Assembly: GCA_030430165.1 (NCBI GenBank)
Contig: JAUIGL010000018.1
Coordinates: forward strand, 1 to 64,000
Direction of reading: 5' to 3'
From: a bacterium
GTDB taxonomy: Bacteria > Desulfobacterota > Binatia > HRBIN30 > CADEER01
DNA: 64,000 bases
Shown: positions 16,840 through 25,221 of the stretch, piece after piece
Layout of the letters: the number at the start of each line of letters is the position of its first letter
How positions within the stretch are numbered: the first letter of the stretch is position 1
Made by a program: the position numbers and the translations under genes
The notes under the pieces: model-generated
Database searches by the model: none
What the model saw: only the letters and a program-made list of their open reading frames with translations
What the model was told of the DNA's origin: nothing

Positions 16840-17192
16840 TTCGAACGCTCGAGGAGCTCGTCTTCTTCCAGGGTTCCGAAGCGACGGTAGATGCGGATCA
16901 GCAGCGCCAGCGCGACGCCGGCGGTCGCCACCATGACGACGATCGCGGTGAGCATGAGGACGTGCGGCAGAGGGCTCATTATCGGAGCTTGGCTGCCCTT
17001 GACCAGGATCGGAACCGTCCCGCCCTCGCGCATGCTCATCGAGATGAACAGGAGGATGATCGCCGTTTGCATGATGTTGAGCCCGATGAACTGCTTGACC
17101 AGATTGCGCTTGTTGAGCAGGCCGTAGAGGCCGACCAGGATCAGTGCCCCGGTCATCCAGTACTCGAACCGCCCCGCGATCAGCTCGATCAT
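16836..17192 (-). CDS. mrpC: Mrp antiporter subunit C (NuoK-like)
   Basis: 118 aa with three membrane helices, as in NuoK/MrpC. Recognisable stretches are GLYGLLNKRNLVKQFIGLNI and PHVLMLTAIVVMVATAGVAL. The start at ATG 17192 overlaps the MrpB stop in ATGA, and the stop overlaps the MrpD start in the same way. A region rich in Glu follows the last helix. Confidence 0.88.
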   Translation of the reverse strand: MIELIAGRFEYWMTGALILVGLYGLLNKRNLVKQFIGLNIMQTAIILLFISMSMREGGTVPILVKGSQAPIMSPLPHVLMLTAIVVMVATAGVALALLIRIYRRFGTLEEDELLERSN

Positions 17193-17653
17193 CTGTCGGC
17201 CCCGCGGGCGCTGCGGAACGGGCGCGTCGTCGGCGCCAGATCGTCGAAAATGGAGACCATGATCGCCGTCACCGCCAGGGCGACTCCGACCTCGACCGCT
17301 TCGATGCCGAGGGCGCGCACCTCGGCGGTGTCGATGCCCGGCAACGGCACGGCGCCGTAGTCGAGGAACTGCCCGCCCCACAGGAGGGGGAGCAGGCCGA
17401 CGCCGGCGTAGATCAAGACACCGACGGCGCCGAAGCGAAGGCCCGAGAGCCCGGGAAGGTTCAACAGACTGATCCCCGGACCGGTGGTGATGCGGCTGAG
17501 AATGATGCTGGCGGCGAGGATGGCGCCGCCCTGGAAGCCGCCGCCCGGACTCTTGGCGCCGTGGAAGACGACGTAGAGACCGAACACCTGGATCATCGGC
17601 ACGAGAATCTTGGCGATGGTGCGGACCACCACCGTGTCGTAGGCGGCAAACAC
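17189..17653 (-). CDS. mrpB: Mrp antiporter subunit B
   Basis: 154 aa with four membrane helices. The MrpB family core is present: VFGLYVVFHGAKSPGGGFQG, with the conserved Gly-rich PGGGFQGG turn between helices, then AASIILSRITTG. The C-terminus has a short basic tail. It lies one base downstream of the MbhE-like gene and overlaps mrpC. Confidence 0.9.
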   Translation of the reverse strand: MFAAYDTVVVRTIAKILVPMIQVFGLYVVFHGAKSPGGGFQGGAILAASIILSRITTGPGISLLNLPGLSGLRFGAVGVLIYAGVGLLPLLWGGQFLDYGAVPLPGIDTAEVRALGIEAVEVGVALAVTAIMVSIFDDLAPTTRPFRSARGADR

Positions 17654-17654
17654 C

Positions 17655-17939
17655 TCACGACCCCCCGGCGCGCTGGCGCCTGCCGAGCAAGAGGAAGCAA
17701 GCCAGTCCGGCGGCGAACACTACCGTGGTCTCGCCGAAGGTGTCGAAGCTACGATAGTCGGCGAGGATCGCCGAGACGACGTTCGGCGTCGCCGTGTCCT
17801 CGACGGCGTGCTCGATGTAATACGGCTGGACTCGAGTGCGAATCGGCGCATCCGCGCTGTGCAGGCGCGGCAGTGTCGCGCTCGCCGCGAGCAGGACCGC
17901 GCCGAACACGGCGAGCACCAGTGCGCTACGCGGTGTCAA
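17655..17939 (-). CDS. MbhE-like subunit (equivalent of the MrpA C-terminal domain)
   Basis: 94 aa, with a membrane helix at each end. The motif NVVSAILADYRSFDTFGETT is the diagnostic signature of the MbhE / MrpA C-terminal domain. In fused MrpA proteins it sits at the end of an about 800-aa chain; here it is a free gene. It starts overlapping the MbhD-like gene in ATGA. Confidence 0.82.
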   Translation of the reverse strand: MTPRSALVLAVFGAVLLAASATLPRLHSADAPIRTRVQPYYIEHAVEDTATPNVVSAILADYRSFDTFGETTVVFAAGLACFLLLGRRQRAGGS

Positions 17940-18184
17940 TCTTTCGACCTCCGGCGGGTTCGCGCTACCGCCATGATGAAGAACACGCCGGTCAGACCGG
18001 CGCCGACCGAGGCCTCGGTGAAGCCGACGTCGACCGCGCCCATGTGCGCCATCAACAGCGCAGTGGTGAAGCTGTAGCCGCTGAGCAGGAACACCGCGGC
18101 GATCAGGTCGCGAACGCTCAGCGCGGCGATCGCAAGCACGATCAGGGTCGGGAACAGCAGGAGTGAAACCAGGTCGATTTGCAT
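17936..18184 (-). CDS. MbhD-like subunit (DUF4040; equivalent of part of MrpA)
   Basis: 82 aa with three membrane helices. The motif DVGFTEASVGAGLTGVFFI matches the MbhD/DUF4040 signature (D-x-x-x-TEAxVGAG). ATG 18184 is used; it lies 7 bases past the MrpG stop. With the next gene it supplies, as separate chains, the C-terminal parts of MrpA. Confidence 0.83.
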   Translation of the reverse strand: MQIDLVSLLLFPTLIVLAIAALSVRDLIAAVFLLSGYSFTTALLMAHMGAVDVGFTEASVGAGLTGVFFIMAVARTRRRSKD

Positions 18185-18191
18185 CGCCGCC

Positions 18192-18524
18192 TCAGGCGTC
18201 GGGCTGCGCGACCACTCCGTCGCTACCGCGGTCTTTGCGCGTCCACGGGCGGACGCCGTTGATGATGGCGACCCGCGCCAGGGCATGGGTCGCCGTCGGG
18301 TTGGCGATGAGGATGAAGACGCCGACCAGCACCAGCTTGACCGATACCAGGCTCCAGCCGGTGATGCAGGCGACGCCGAGCAGCGACAGGATCGCGCCGA
18401 GGGTGTCCGACTTGCTGAGCGCGTGCATGCGCGTGAACACGTCGGGAAGGCGCACGAAGCCGATCGTGCCGGCGAGGAAGAAGAAGGTCCCGAGACCCAT
18501 CAAGATTCCGCCGACCCAGGTCAC
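18192..18524 (-). CDS. mrpG: Mrp antiporter subunit G
   Basis: 110 aa with three membrane helices. The MrpG signature GTIGFVRLPDVFTRMHALSK is intact. The start is GTG 18524, overlapping the mrpF stop in GTGA; a Met 8 codons later (MGLGTFFF) would cut into the first helix. The C-terminus is a short charged tail. Confidence 0.88.
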   Translation of the reverse strand: MTWVGGILMGLGTFFFLAGTIGFVRLPDVFTRMHALSKSDTLGAILSLLGVACITGWSLVSVKLVLVGVFILIANPTATHALARVAIINGVRPWTRKDRGSDGVVAQPDA

Positions 18525-18790
18525 TTCATCGCCTCCGGCCAGGTGAAATAGCGAGCGACGGTCAGCGAGACGACGAAATTGAGCAGCGCGTAGGTGAGAG
18601 CGATATCGACGAACGCCCCGGGGCGTTCGAACAAGACGCCGATGTAGGCGAGGAGCACCGTCGTCTTGGTGCCGATGACGCCGATGCCGATGATGCGGTC
18701 GAGCAGGCCGGGCCTGCGAATGACCAGCGCCAGGGTGACGATCACCGATACGATGAGGATCAGGGCGAGCGCGGTGACGAAGGTGTTCAC
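18521..18790 (-). CDS. mrpF: Mrp antiporter subunit F
   Basis: 89 aa with three membrane helices. Family features include LVIRRPGLLDRIIGIGVIGT and ALTYALLNFVVSLTVARYF. It starts at GTG 18790, overlapping the MrpE stop, and ends overlapping the GTG of mrpG. The repeated use of GTGA junctions suggests tight translational coupling. Confidence 0.87.
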   Translation of the reverse strand: MNTFVTALALILIVSVIVTLALVIRRPGLLDRIIGIGVIGTKTTVLLAYIGVLFERPGAFVDIALTYALLNFVVSLTVARYFTWPEAMK

Positions 18791-19305
18791 GGGCGTTCCT
18801 CCCAACCGGGAAGCGCGCGCAGGACGCGGTCTTCCATTTCCCGTACCGATTCCGGAACGGTTTCGGGGTGCAGCAGGGCGTGCACCGTGAACTCCGGCCG
18901 GTTCTCGTCGGCGGCCCGCACCGTGATCGTCCCCGGGGTCGCGGTGATCGAGTTGGCGAGGAGGGTGATGCCGGCGTCGGAGGTGACTCGCGTCGGCACG
19001 CGGACGATCGCCGGGTCGATCGGCAGCTTCGGGTCGAGGACGACGCGCACCACCTCGATGTTGGAGACGACGATCTGCCGCAGCAGCCACAGCGAGTACA
19101 TGGCGATGCGGCCCCACGGAACCTGGCCGAGGTGCGCTGCCGGCGGTTGCTCGCCGCGCTCGACGTCGACCTTCTCCATCGGCCGCGCGTGCCAGGCGAC
19201 GGCGATGGTCGCGGCGATGCCGAGCCCGATGTGCTTGGCGTCAAAGACCCCGGACAGGATCAACCAGAATGCGAACAGGAAAAGCCAGTGCAGAATGGGA
19301 CCCAT
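18787..19305 (-). CDS. mrpE: Mrp antiporter subunit E
   Basis: 172 aa. Two N-terminal membrane helices (MGPILHWLFLFAFWLILSG and the following segment) are followed by a cytoplasmic domain. Its stretch ITLLANSITATPGTITV is the MrpE family signature. It is the first gene of the eleven-gene operon, and transcription would begin in the 190 bases shared with the divergent tRNA-Asn. Confidence 0.9.
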   Translation of the reverse strand: MGPILHWLFLFAFWLILSGVFDAKHIGLGIAATIAVAWHARPMEKVDVERGEQPPAAHLGQVPWGRIAMYSLWLLRQIVVSNIEVVRVVLDPKLPIDPAIVRVPTRVTSDAGITLLANSITATPGTITVRAADENRPEFTVHALLHPETVPESVREMEDRVLRALPGWEERP

Positions 19306-19496
19306 GAGACCTCAATGACACGTCCGTGCGCGCGAATACTAGCCCCGAAGCCGGGGCGGTCAAGGCCGTCGCGCGACGACAGGCGCGCGGCGAGCGCGGG
19401 ATGCCGGTCGCGCCGCGATGTTACCTTGCCCGCGAATCGAGCGTATGGTAACGCGTGGCGATTGAACAAAGACGGCGCATCGCGAAGCCGTCGTGG

Positions 19497-19569
19497 TCCT
19501 CGGTAGCTCAGTTGGTAGAGCGATCGGCTGTTAACCGATTGGTCGCTGGTTCGAGTCCGGCCCGGGGAG
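19497..19569 (+). tRNA. tRNA-Asn (GTT)
   Basis: A complete cloverleaf. Acceptor stem TCCTCGG / CCGGGGA (one T-G pair), D arm GCTC...GAGC, anticodon arm ATCGG-CTGTTAA-CCGAT with anticodon GTT, T arm GCTGG-TTCGAGT-CCGGC, discriminator G. The CCA end is not encoded. A run of six T follows at once. Confidence 0.96.
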
Positions 19570-19571
19570 CC

Positions 19572-19607
19572 TTTTTTGGGGCGGCCCGCCAGCACGGTGG
19601 GCCGCCC
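19572..19607 (+). terminator. T-run and GC hairpin after tRNA-Asn
   Basis: Six T follow the tRNA (19572-19577). Then comes a 12-bp stem, GGGCGGCCCGCC / GGTGGGCCGCCC, with one G-T pair and an AGCAC loop. The order (T-run first) is unusual for an intrinsic terminator read rightwards, but the whole would stop transcription before copA. Confidence 0.5.
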
Positions 19608-19681
19608 ACAAAGAAACCGGCGTCACCGTGCCGCCGCTGCCAGTTGCGCGGCCCCTTTCACCTCGCTACGCGTAGCCTCGG

Positions 19682-22120
19682 ATGAGCGACACCAGCAGTC
19701 GAGACGCGTCGCCAGAGTCGACCTCGCACCGCGATCCGGTTTGCGGCATGCAGGTTGCTGCCGATTCCCGCCACCGCCACCAGCACGACGGTACGACCTA
19801 CCTGTTCTGCTCGGCCGGTTGCGCGGCGAAGTTCGCGCAGGACCCGGCGAGCTTTCTCGAACCGCGCGAAGAGGCTCCGCCGGCGCCGGCGGGCACCGTC
19901 TTCACCTGCCCGATGCATCCCGAGGTCGAGCAGATCGGTGCCGGCGAGTGCCCGCAGTGCGGCATGGCGCTCGAGCCGCAGGGACTGCCGGCGGTGGCGA
20001 GTCGCACGCTGTGGACCTGCCCGATGCATCCCGAGATCGAGCGCGACGAGCCGGGCGACTGTCCGATCTGTGGCATGGCCCTGGAGCCGAGCACGGTGGT
20101 GGTCGACGACGAGCCCAACCCGGAGCTGGTCGACATGACTCGCCGTCTCTGGTTCGCCGCTGCCTTCTCGGTGCCGCTGTTCGTCATCGCCATGGGCGAC
20201 ATGCTGCCCGGGCGACCGATCAGCCGCATTCTGCCGGAGGGGTGGCGCGGCCTGATCGAGCTCGCCCTGGCTACGCCGGTGTGCCTGTGGTCGGCCTGGC
20301 CGTTTCACGTTCGCGCGCTGCGTTCGCTGCAGACCGGCAACTTGAACATGTTCACGTTGATCGGGCTCGGAGTCAGCGTCGCCTACCTGTACAGCGTCGT
20401 CGCGACGCTGTTGCCCGGCATCTTCCCCGAGTCGTTTCGCGGAGCCGGCGGCGAGGTCGCGGTCTACTTCGAGGCGGCCGCCACCATCGTCACCCTGATC
20501 CTGGTCGGCCAGGTGCTCGAGCTGCGCGCCCGCAGCCGCACCGGCGCGGCGATCAAGAAGCTACTCGGCATGGCGGCGAAGACGGCGCGGCGCATCGCCG
20601 AGGACGGCAGCGAGGAAAGCGTCCCCCTCGACGACGTGCGCGAGGGGGACCGGTTGCGCATCCGCCCGGGTGAGAAGATTCCGGTCGACGGCACGGTGCT
20701 CGACGGAGCCAGTCACGTCGACGAGTCGATGGTGACCGGCGAGCCGCTGCCGGTCGACAAGGCGCCGGGCGATCAACTGGTCGGCGCGACGGTGAACGGC
20801 ACCGGCGCCCTGATCATGCGCGCCGAGCGAGTCGGCGCCGATACCCTGCTGTCGCGCATCGTCAGCATGGTCGCCGAGGCGCAGCGCAGTCGGGCGCCGA
20901 TCCAGAGCCTGGCCGACGTGGTCGCCTCCTATTTCGTGCCGGCGGTGATCCTGGCCGCGCTCGTGACCTTCGTCGTCTGGGCGTTGCTCGGTCCGCCGCC
21001 GAGCATGGCCCACGCCGTGATCAACGCGGTTGCGGTGCTGATCATCGCCTGCCCTTGCGCCCTCGGGCTGGCGACGCCGATGTCGGTGATGGTCGCCACC
21101 GGTCGCGCCGCTTCGCTGGGAATCCTGTTCCGCAACGCCGAGGCGATCGAGGTGCTGCGCAAGGTCGACACCCTGGTGGTCGACAAGACCGGCACCCTGA
21201 CTGAGGGGCGGCCGGCGCTGGTGGCGCTCGAACCGGCCGCCGGCTGCGACGAGGCGCAGCTCCTGCGCCTCGCCGCGAGCCTCGAGCAGGCCAGCGAGCA
21301 TCCTCTGGCCGAGGCGATCGTCGATGCCGCCGTGCAGCGCGGGATCGAGCTGGCCGAGGTGTCCGATTTCGCGTCGCTGACCGGGAGCGGTGTCCGCGGG
21401 TCGGTAGCCGGGCGCGCAGTCGCGGTTGGCAATCGCGCCTTGATGCGCGAGGTCGGCGCCGCCGCGGACGCGGTCGAGGCGCGCGCCCAGGCGTTGCGCG
21501 CCGAGGGGCAGACGGTGATGTTCGTCGCCGCCGACGGTACGCTGGCCGGTCTCGTCGGCGTCGCCGACCCGATCAAGCAATCGACCCCCGAAGCTCTGGC
21601 GGCGCTGCACCGCGAGGAGCTTCGCGTCGTGATGCTGACCGGCGACAGCGCGACCACGGCGCGCGCGGTCGCCGATCGCTTGGGAATCGACGACGTCATC
21701 GCCGAGGTGCTGCCGGAACAGAAAGCGGCCGAGATCGAGGCGCTGCAGCGCCAGGGCCGGATCGTGGCGATGGCCGGCGACGGCATCAACGACGCTCCTG
21801 CGCTGGCGCGCGCCAATGTCGGCATTGCCATGGGTACCGGGACCGACGTCGCCATGGAGAGTGCCGACGTCACCCTGGTCAGGGGGGACCTGCGCGGCAT
21901 CGCCCGGGCGCGGGCCCTGTCGCGGCAGACGATGAGCAACATCCGCCAGAACCTGTTTTTCGCCTTCGCCTACAACAGCGCCGGAGTGCCGATCGCGGCC
22001 GGGGTGCTCTACCCCTTCTTCGGCGTGCTGTTGTCGCCGATGCTCGCCGCTGCGGCGATGAGCCTGAGCTCGGTCTCGGTGATCGGAAACGCGCTGCGGC
22101 TGCGCAACGCCGCGACCTGA
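19682..22120 (+). CDS. copA: Copper-translocating P-type ATPase with YHS and two CPMHP metal-binding domains
   Basis: 812 aa. A YHS domain (DPVCGMQV...[10 protein letters not shown], about 18-60) comes first, then two heavy-metal-binding repeats ([19 protein letters not shown] and [19 protein letters not shown], about 77-137). Eight predicted membrane helices and the P1B-ATPase core follow: TGE loop VTGEPLPV, metal site CPC at 457-459, phosphorylated Asp501 in DKTGTLT, and [10 protein letters not shown]. It exports Cu(I), or a similar soft metal, from the cytoplasm. No classic HMA ferredoxin-like domain is present. It is alone, with no CopZ or regulator nearby. Confidence 0.93.
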   Translation: MSDTSSRDASPESTSHRDPVCGMQVAADSRHRHQHDGTTYLFCSAGCAAKFAQDPASFLEPREEAPPAPAGTVFTCPMHPEVEQIGAGECPQCGMALEPQGLPAVASRTLWTCPMHPEIERDEPGDCPICGMALEPSTVVVDDEPNPELVDMTRRLWFAAAFSVPLFVIAMGDMLPGRPISRILPEGWRGLIELALATPVCLWSAWPFHVRALRSLQTGNLNMFTLIGLGVSVAYLYSVVATLLPGIFPESFRGAGGEVAVYFEAAATIVTLILVGQVLELRARSRTGAAIKKLLGMAAKTARRIAEDGSEESVPLDDVREGDRLRIRPGEKIPVDGTVLDGASHVDESMVTGEPLPVDKAPGDQLVGATVNGTGALIMRAERVGADTLLSRIVSMVAEAQRSRAPIQSLADVVASYFVPAVILAALVTFVVWALLGPPPSMAHAVINAVAVLIIACPCALGLATPMSVMVATGRAASLGILFRNAEAIEVLRKVDTLVVDKTGTLTEGRPALVALEPAAGCDEAQLLRLAASLEQASEHPLAEAIVDAAVQRGIELAEVSDFASLTGSGVRGSVAGRAVAVGNRALMREVGAAADAVEARAQALRAEGQTVMFVAADGTLAGLVGVADPIKQSTPEALAALHREELRVVMLTGDSATTARAVADRLGIDDVIAEVLPEQKAAEIEALQRQGRIVAMAGDGINDAPALARANVGIAMGTGTDVAMESADVTLVRGDLRGIARARALSRQTMSNIRQNLFFAFAYNSAGVPIAAGVLYPFFGVLLSPMLAAAAMSLSSVSVIGNALRLRNAAT

Positions 22121-22130
22121 GGTCGCCCGG

Positions 22131-22502
22131 TCAATCGTCGTCGCGGTAGTCGAGTCCGAAGGCGCGCGAGCCGCGCGCATTGGGGCGGCTCCGCGGCAGG
22201 ACGACGGTGCCGTTGCTGCCCCGCATGTCGCGCAGCGCGCAGCGGACGGCCTTGGGCTCGAGTCCGAGCGTCTCGCAGACCACCACGAAGGAGAACACCG
22301 AACGCGGGTGCGGCCCGAACATCCAGCTCTCCGCCTCTTCGCGGGCGCGCATGTCGCTACCGAGGAACGCCCGCAGGGCGTCCTCCATCACTGCCAACAT
22401 CAATGCTTTGGTGCCGGTCAGCGGCGACGAGCTGCCATTGCCGCCGCCGAGCCCGACCAGCGCCTGGACGTGACCGTCCGGGAGCCCGCGATCTCGCGCC
22501 AT
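22131..22502 (-). CDS. Conserved small protein of unknown function
   Basis: 123 aa. The centre (AREEAESWMF...FSFVVVCETLGLEPKAVRCAL) has the look of a helical, possibly helix-turn-helix, segment seen in uncharacterised proteins of environmental proteobacteria. The C-terminus is basic (RSRPNARGSRAFG). It has no signal peptide. It converges on copA with 10 bases between the stops. DNA or RNA binding is a guess only. Confidence 0.6.
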   Translation of the reverse strand: MARDRGLPDGHVQALVGLGGGNGSSSPLTGTKALMLAVMEDALRAFLGSDMRAREEAESWMFGPHPRSVFSFVVVCETLGLEPKAVRCALRDMRGSNGTVVLPRSRPNARGSRAFGLDYRDDD

Positions 22503-22674
22503 TCCCCTCGTTTCCCCCTTAAAGAAGCTGACCTTACTCTGTCAGCATTCCCCGCAGGTCAAAGTTTCTCCAGACCTTTTTTACGAGGCCGGGGATTTAA
22601 CCGTTCCGCCCTGATTTCAGACGGTTACCGGCGCCGAGAGCTGTCGGCGGGAGATCCGAGGGGGAGAGAAAGAG

Positions 22675-22747
22675 AGGCGGCGAGCGGATTCGAACCGCTG
22701 AGTGGAGGTTTTGCAGACCTCTCCCTTAGCCACTTGGGTACGCCGCC
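22675..22747 (-). tRNA. tRNA-Cys (GCA)
   Basis: A complete cloverleaf on the minus strand. Acceptor GGCGGCG / CGCCGCC, anticodon loop CTGCAAA with anticodon GCA, T arm GCGG-TTCGAAT-CCGC, and discriminator U, as expected for tRNA-Cys. CCA is not encoded. Confidence 0.95.
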
Positions 22748-22872
22748 AATCAGACCGCAGCTAACACGGCCCGGTGTTCTTTCGCAATACGGTCGTCGGC
22801 GAATGCCGGTGCGGGCGGCCTGCCGGCGGCCGCGACATCGACGCGGCGGCGCATGGGCCGCCTATGGAGAAA

Positions 22873-23103
22873 TCAGCGCTTTTTCTTGGCGACGCGCTTC
22901 TTTACGGCGCTTCCCGACGAGCGGTAGCGGCCGAGGCCCTCGTTGAGCAATGCGACGACCACCTCGCCCTTACCCGCGTTGAGGAGGTCGACGACGTCGT
23001 CGATACGGTCGATCAGGTCGACCGGAACACGCACCGAGAGGAGCTTCATCGGCACCACTTCGCTGCGCTGCTTGAGGTCTTCGAGTTTCAGATCACGCTT
23101 CAT
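22873..23103 (-). CDS. Small ribbon-helix-helix-like protein
   Basis: 76 aa. A short charged N-terminus is followed by MKLLSVRVPVDLIDRIDDVV, a strand and helix pattern typical of ribbon-helix-helix regulators, then a second helix (KGEVVVALLNEGLGRY) and a Lys/Arg-rich tail (VKKRVAKKKR). This would be a dimeric DNA-binding protein. No toxin gene adjoins it, so it is not an obvious antitoxin. It could instead regulate itself or the unknown gene to its right, which is on the same strand upstream. Confidence 0.6.
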   Translation of the reverse strand: MKRDLKLEDLKQRSEVVPMKLLSVRVPVDLIDRIDDVVDLLNAGKGEVVVALLNEGLGRYRSSGSAVKKRVAKKKR

Positions 23104-23233
23104 GAGTCATATCCCTTCGCTGGAAGATGTCGCTATCTTCCATACAGGGTGAGCCCCCCTGCTTGCAAGGGGCTGTATGACGGTTAGCGCGAGGGTGCTG
23201 GTTTGCTGCTGACGCCCCGAGAGGAAGCGGCGG

Positions 23234-23839
23234 CTAAGCGACGTGCAGCAGGTCCTTGGGGCGCGCCCCGGCGCTCTCGGCGATCGCCTCCCAGGCGTCC
23301 ACGTAGGGCGCATAGCGGCCGCGGTAGCGGTTGCGGCCACAGTGCAGGGAAAAGGTCTTTCCCGTCACCTGCTCCCACGGAATCACGAAGATCTGATCCT
23401 TGCCGTTTCGCTTGGGGTCGGTGGCGATGCAGATGAAGAAGTCGGTGTAGCGCTCGCCGAGCCTGCCGTGGTGGTGGAAATTGAAATGCCAGGTCTCGTA
23501 GCGGTAGCGGTAGCTGCGCCCGCCGACGGTGACCCGGTGGCGCCTCATTCCCGGGTAGGCGACCCGCAACGTCACCCGAATCTGGTCGTTGACGAGCAGA
23601 TCGTAGCTGTTGGCACCGCGCATTTCCCGTACCCGGAGGCCCATCCGCCGCAGCTTCGCGGCGACCTGGCTCTTCGGCCCTTCGTGCTTGTCGATGCGGT
23701 TGGCGTGCATGGACCTACCGACGATCGACTCGGGGGAAATATTCGGCGGCAGCAGCGGCTGCAGCCCCGCCTCGGCGTGGGGGTCACAAGGCTCCAGAGG
23801 TGTGTCGATTGAGCTGTCCAACTCGCGGTCGATCGTCAT
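23234..23839 (-). CDS. Protein with a possible PD-(D/E)XK nuclease-like fold, active site incomplete
   Basis: 201 aa, soluble. From residue about 55 the pattern resembles PD-(D/E)XK nuclease-like proteins: an N-terminal helix (VAAKLRRMGLRVREM), SYDLLVND with an Asp, then the strand where E-x-K should be, which here reads RVTLRVAYPG (Thr and Arg instead). Later come YTDFFICIATD, IFVIPWEQV and a C-terminal Trp helix. If the fold is right, the catalytic residues are lost. ATG 23839 follows a GGGGGGAG Shine-Dalgarno. The family is not firmly recognised. Confidence 0.5.
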   Translation of the reverse strand: MTIDRELDSSIDTPLEPCDPHAEAGLQPLLPPNISPESIVGRSMHANRIDKHEGPKSQVAAKLRRMGLRVREMRGANSYDLLVNDQIRVTLRVAYPGMRRHRVTVGGRSYRYRYETWHFNFHHHGRLGERYTDFFICIATDPKRNGKDQIFVIPWEQVTGKTFSLHCGRNRYRGRYAPYVDAWEAIAESAGARPKDLLHVA

Positions 23840-24006
23840 CGTGACTCCCCCCGGCCGAATCGGCCGGCTGCGGCCCGTTCCCAACGAATGGGCTTCTCGT
23901 TGGTAGGGGACGGAACGATCGAGCGCTTTGCTGCATTCGGCGAATATTTTTTCGCCCTCCCTGCCCGGCCGCGGAAATTCCAGCCCGGTCGCAGGGTTCG
24001 GAGGGA

Positions 24007-24080
24007 TGGCGGCGGGCAGAATCGAACTGCCGACACCGGGATTATGAGACCCGTGCTCTAGCCAACTGAGCTACGCCGCC
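24007..24080 (-). tRNA. tRNA-Met (CAT), elongator type
   Basis: A complete cloverleaf on the minus strand. Acceptor GGCGGCG / CGCCGCC with discriminator A, D arm GCTCAGTTGGCTAGAGC, anticodon loop CTCATAA with anticodon CAT, T arm GGCAG-TTCGATT-CTGCC. The paired first acceptor base and the GTAGCTCAGTTGG D arm favour elongator Met over initiator. A lysidine-modified Ile tRNA cannot be excluded. Confidence 0.9.
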
Positions 24081-24127
24081 ATTGCCGGGGCGGGATATTA
24101 GCAGCTCTTTGGCAGGCGGAAACCCTA

Positions 24128-24161
24128 GGGCTGGGGCCGGGCCTCGGCCCGGCCCCAGCCC
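24128..24161 (-). terminator. Perfect 16-bp GC hairpin after the phosphatase gene
   Basis: GGGCTGGGGCCGGGCC pairs perfectly with GGCCCGGCCCCAGCCC around a 2-nt loop (TC). There is no T-run, so if it ends transcription of the phosphatase gene it does so by stem strength or with Rho. It abuts the tandem-arm element at 24162. Confidence 0.55.
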
Positions 24162-24271
24162 GGATCTGGGATCTGGGATCTAGGATCTGGGGGGTGGTTG
24201 GGTGGCATCGAGGGCAGAGGCCAATGCGAGCCGACGTTCCCCAGCTCCTAGCTCCCAGCTCCCAGATCCCG
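24162..24271. repeat. Inverted tandem-arm element, copy 1
   Basis: The left arm (24162-24194) is four 7-mers: GGATCTG, GGATCTG, GGATCTA, GGATCTG, then GGG. The right arm (24239-24271), read as its complement, is GGATCTG, GGAGCTG, GGAGCTA, GGAGCTG, GGG. The position of the variant CTA unit is the same in both arms. The core between them begins GGGGTGGTTGGGTGGCATCG, shared with the element at 27817. It fills the gap between the phosphatase gene and the hairpin before tRNA-Met. Confidence 0.7.
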
Positions 24272-24275
24272 AAAC

Positions 24276-24995
24276 TCAAGCCAACAAACTCCCGCCGAGC
24301 TCTGCCGCCAACACGATCTGCTCCACATCCGTCGAGCGCCGCGCGATCTGGTGCAGGGTGGCGGAGCGCAGCTCCAGGCAGCTCAGATGGCCTCCGTAGA
24401 CGAGGCCGGTGTCGAGGCCGATGCGCAGGGGGGGCGCCCAGTCGATGGCTCGGCGCGGGGTGTGACCGTAGACGACGGTGGCGCCGAAGTCGTGGTCGCT
24501 GGCGAAGAACTCCTCTCGGATCCAGAAGATATCTTGGGTTTTCTGCTCGTCGAGCGGCACTCCCGGGCGCAGGCCGGCGTGGACGCAGAGGCAGCGGCCG
24601 AGCGTCTCGCTGACCCCGAGCTGCTCGAAGAAGCGCATGTGAGCCGGTGGCAGCTGGTGCCGCAGGTCGGCGCTGGGGCGCGGGGCGAGGCCGTAGCTGC
24701 GCAGGGTGACGGCGCCGCCGTTGGCGAGGAACGCCGCGCCGTGGTGGCCCGGCAGGCCGAGGAAATCGAGCAGCATGTCCTCGTGGTTGCCTTTGAGAAA
24801 GACGCAGCGGGCCGGTCCGGCGTCGAGCTCGATCAGGCGGTCGACGACACCGCGCGAGTCGGGGCCGCGGTCGATGTAGTCGCCGAGAAAACAGATGACG
24901 TCGTCGGCCGCGAGCTGCAGAGAGGTCAGCAGGCTGTCGAGCTCGTCGGCGCAGCCGTGGATGTCGCCGACGACGAAGAGGCGGCCTTCGCTCAT
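24276..24995 (-). CDS. PPP-family metallophosphoesterase / protein phosphatase
   Basis: 239 aa. It has the metallophosphoesterase motifs in order: GDIHGCADEL, GDYIDRGPDSRGVV, GNHEDML, VHAGL and VYGHTPRR. These bind two metal ions and match the bacterial Ser/Thr (or diadenosine tetraphosphate) phosphatase group. The protein is cytoplasmic. It is a single gene, followed by the repeat element and GC hairpin. Substrate not known. Confidence 0.88.
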   Translation of the reverse strand: MSEGRLFVVGDIHGCADELDSLLTSLQLAADDVICFLGDYIDRGPDSRGVVDRLIELDAGPARCVFLKGNHEDMLLDFLGLPGHHGAAFLANGGAVTLRSYGLAPRPSADLRHQLPPAHMRFFEQLGVSETLGRCLCVHAGLRPGVPLDEQKTQDIFWIREEFFASDHDFGATVVYGHTPRRAIDWAPPLRIGLDTGLVYGGHLSCLELRSATLHQIARRSTDVEQIVLAAELGGSLLA

Positions 24996-25221
24996 GGTCG
25001 ATACTCGCTGCGCTCGTAGGCACCGGCAGCGGCATGGACAAAGGCAGGGGGCGGTGCGGGCTTCGCCCGGTGTTTTCTCGGGTCGGACCGCTCGCTGCGC
25101 TCGCCGGGAGGTAGGAGGATCGTGGCGAAGATCGCGGTTGGCGGAGCGGCGGTTTTCTTTGCCTTGGTTCTCATCGTGCTGATCCAGCGGGTGCCGGTGT
25201 CAGACTTCCGACGCGTCGTTG

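Noticed and set aside
24166-24190. CRISPR-like tandem repeat (GGATCTG units)
   Set aside because: Units are 7 bases without spacers and are matched by an inverted array; no cas genes are near.
25122-25221. Possible small membrane protein on the plus strand (GTG after AGGAGG, one hydrophobic helix)
   Set aside because: The frame runs into the antisense of meaB with no stop between, and codon use there is that of a shadow frame. The Shine-Dalgarno match alone is not enough.
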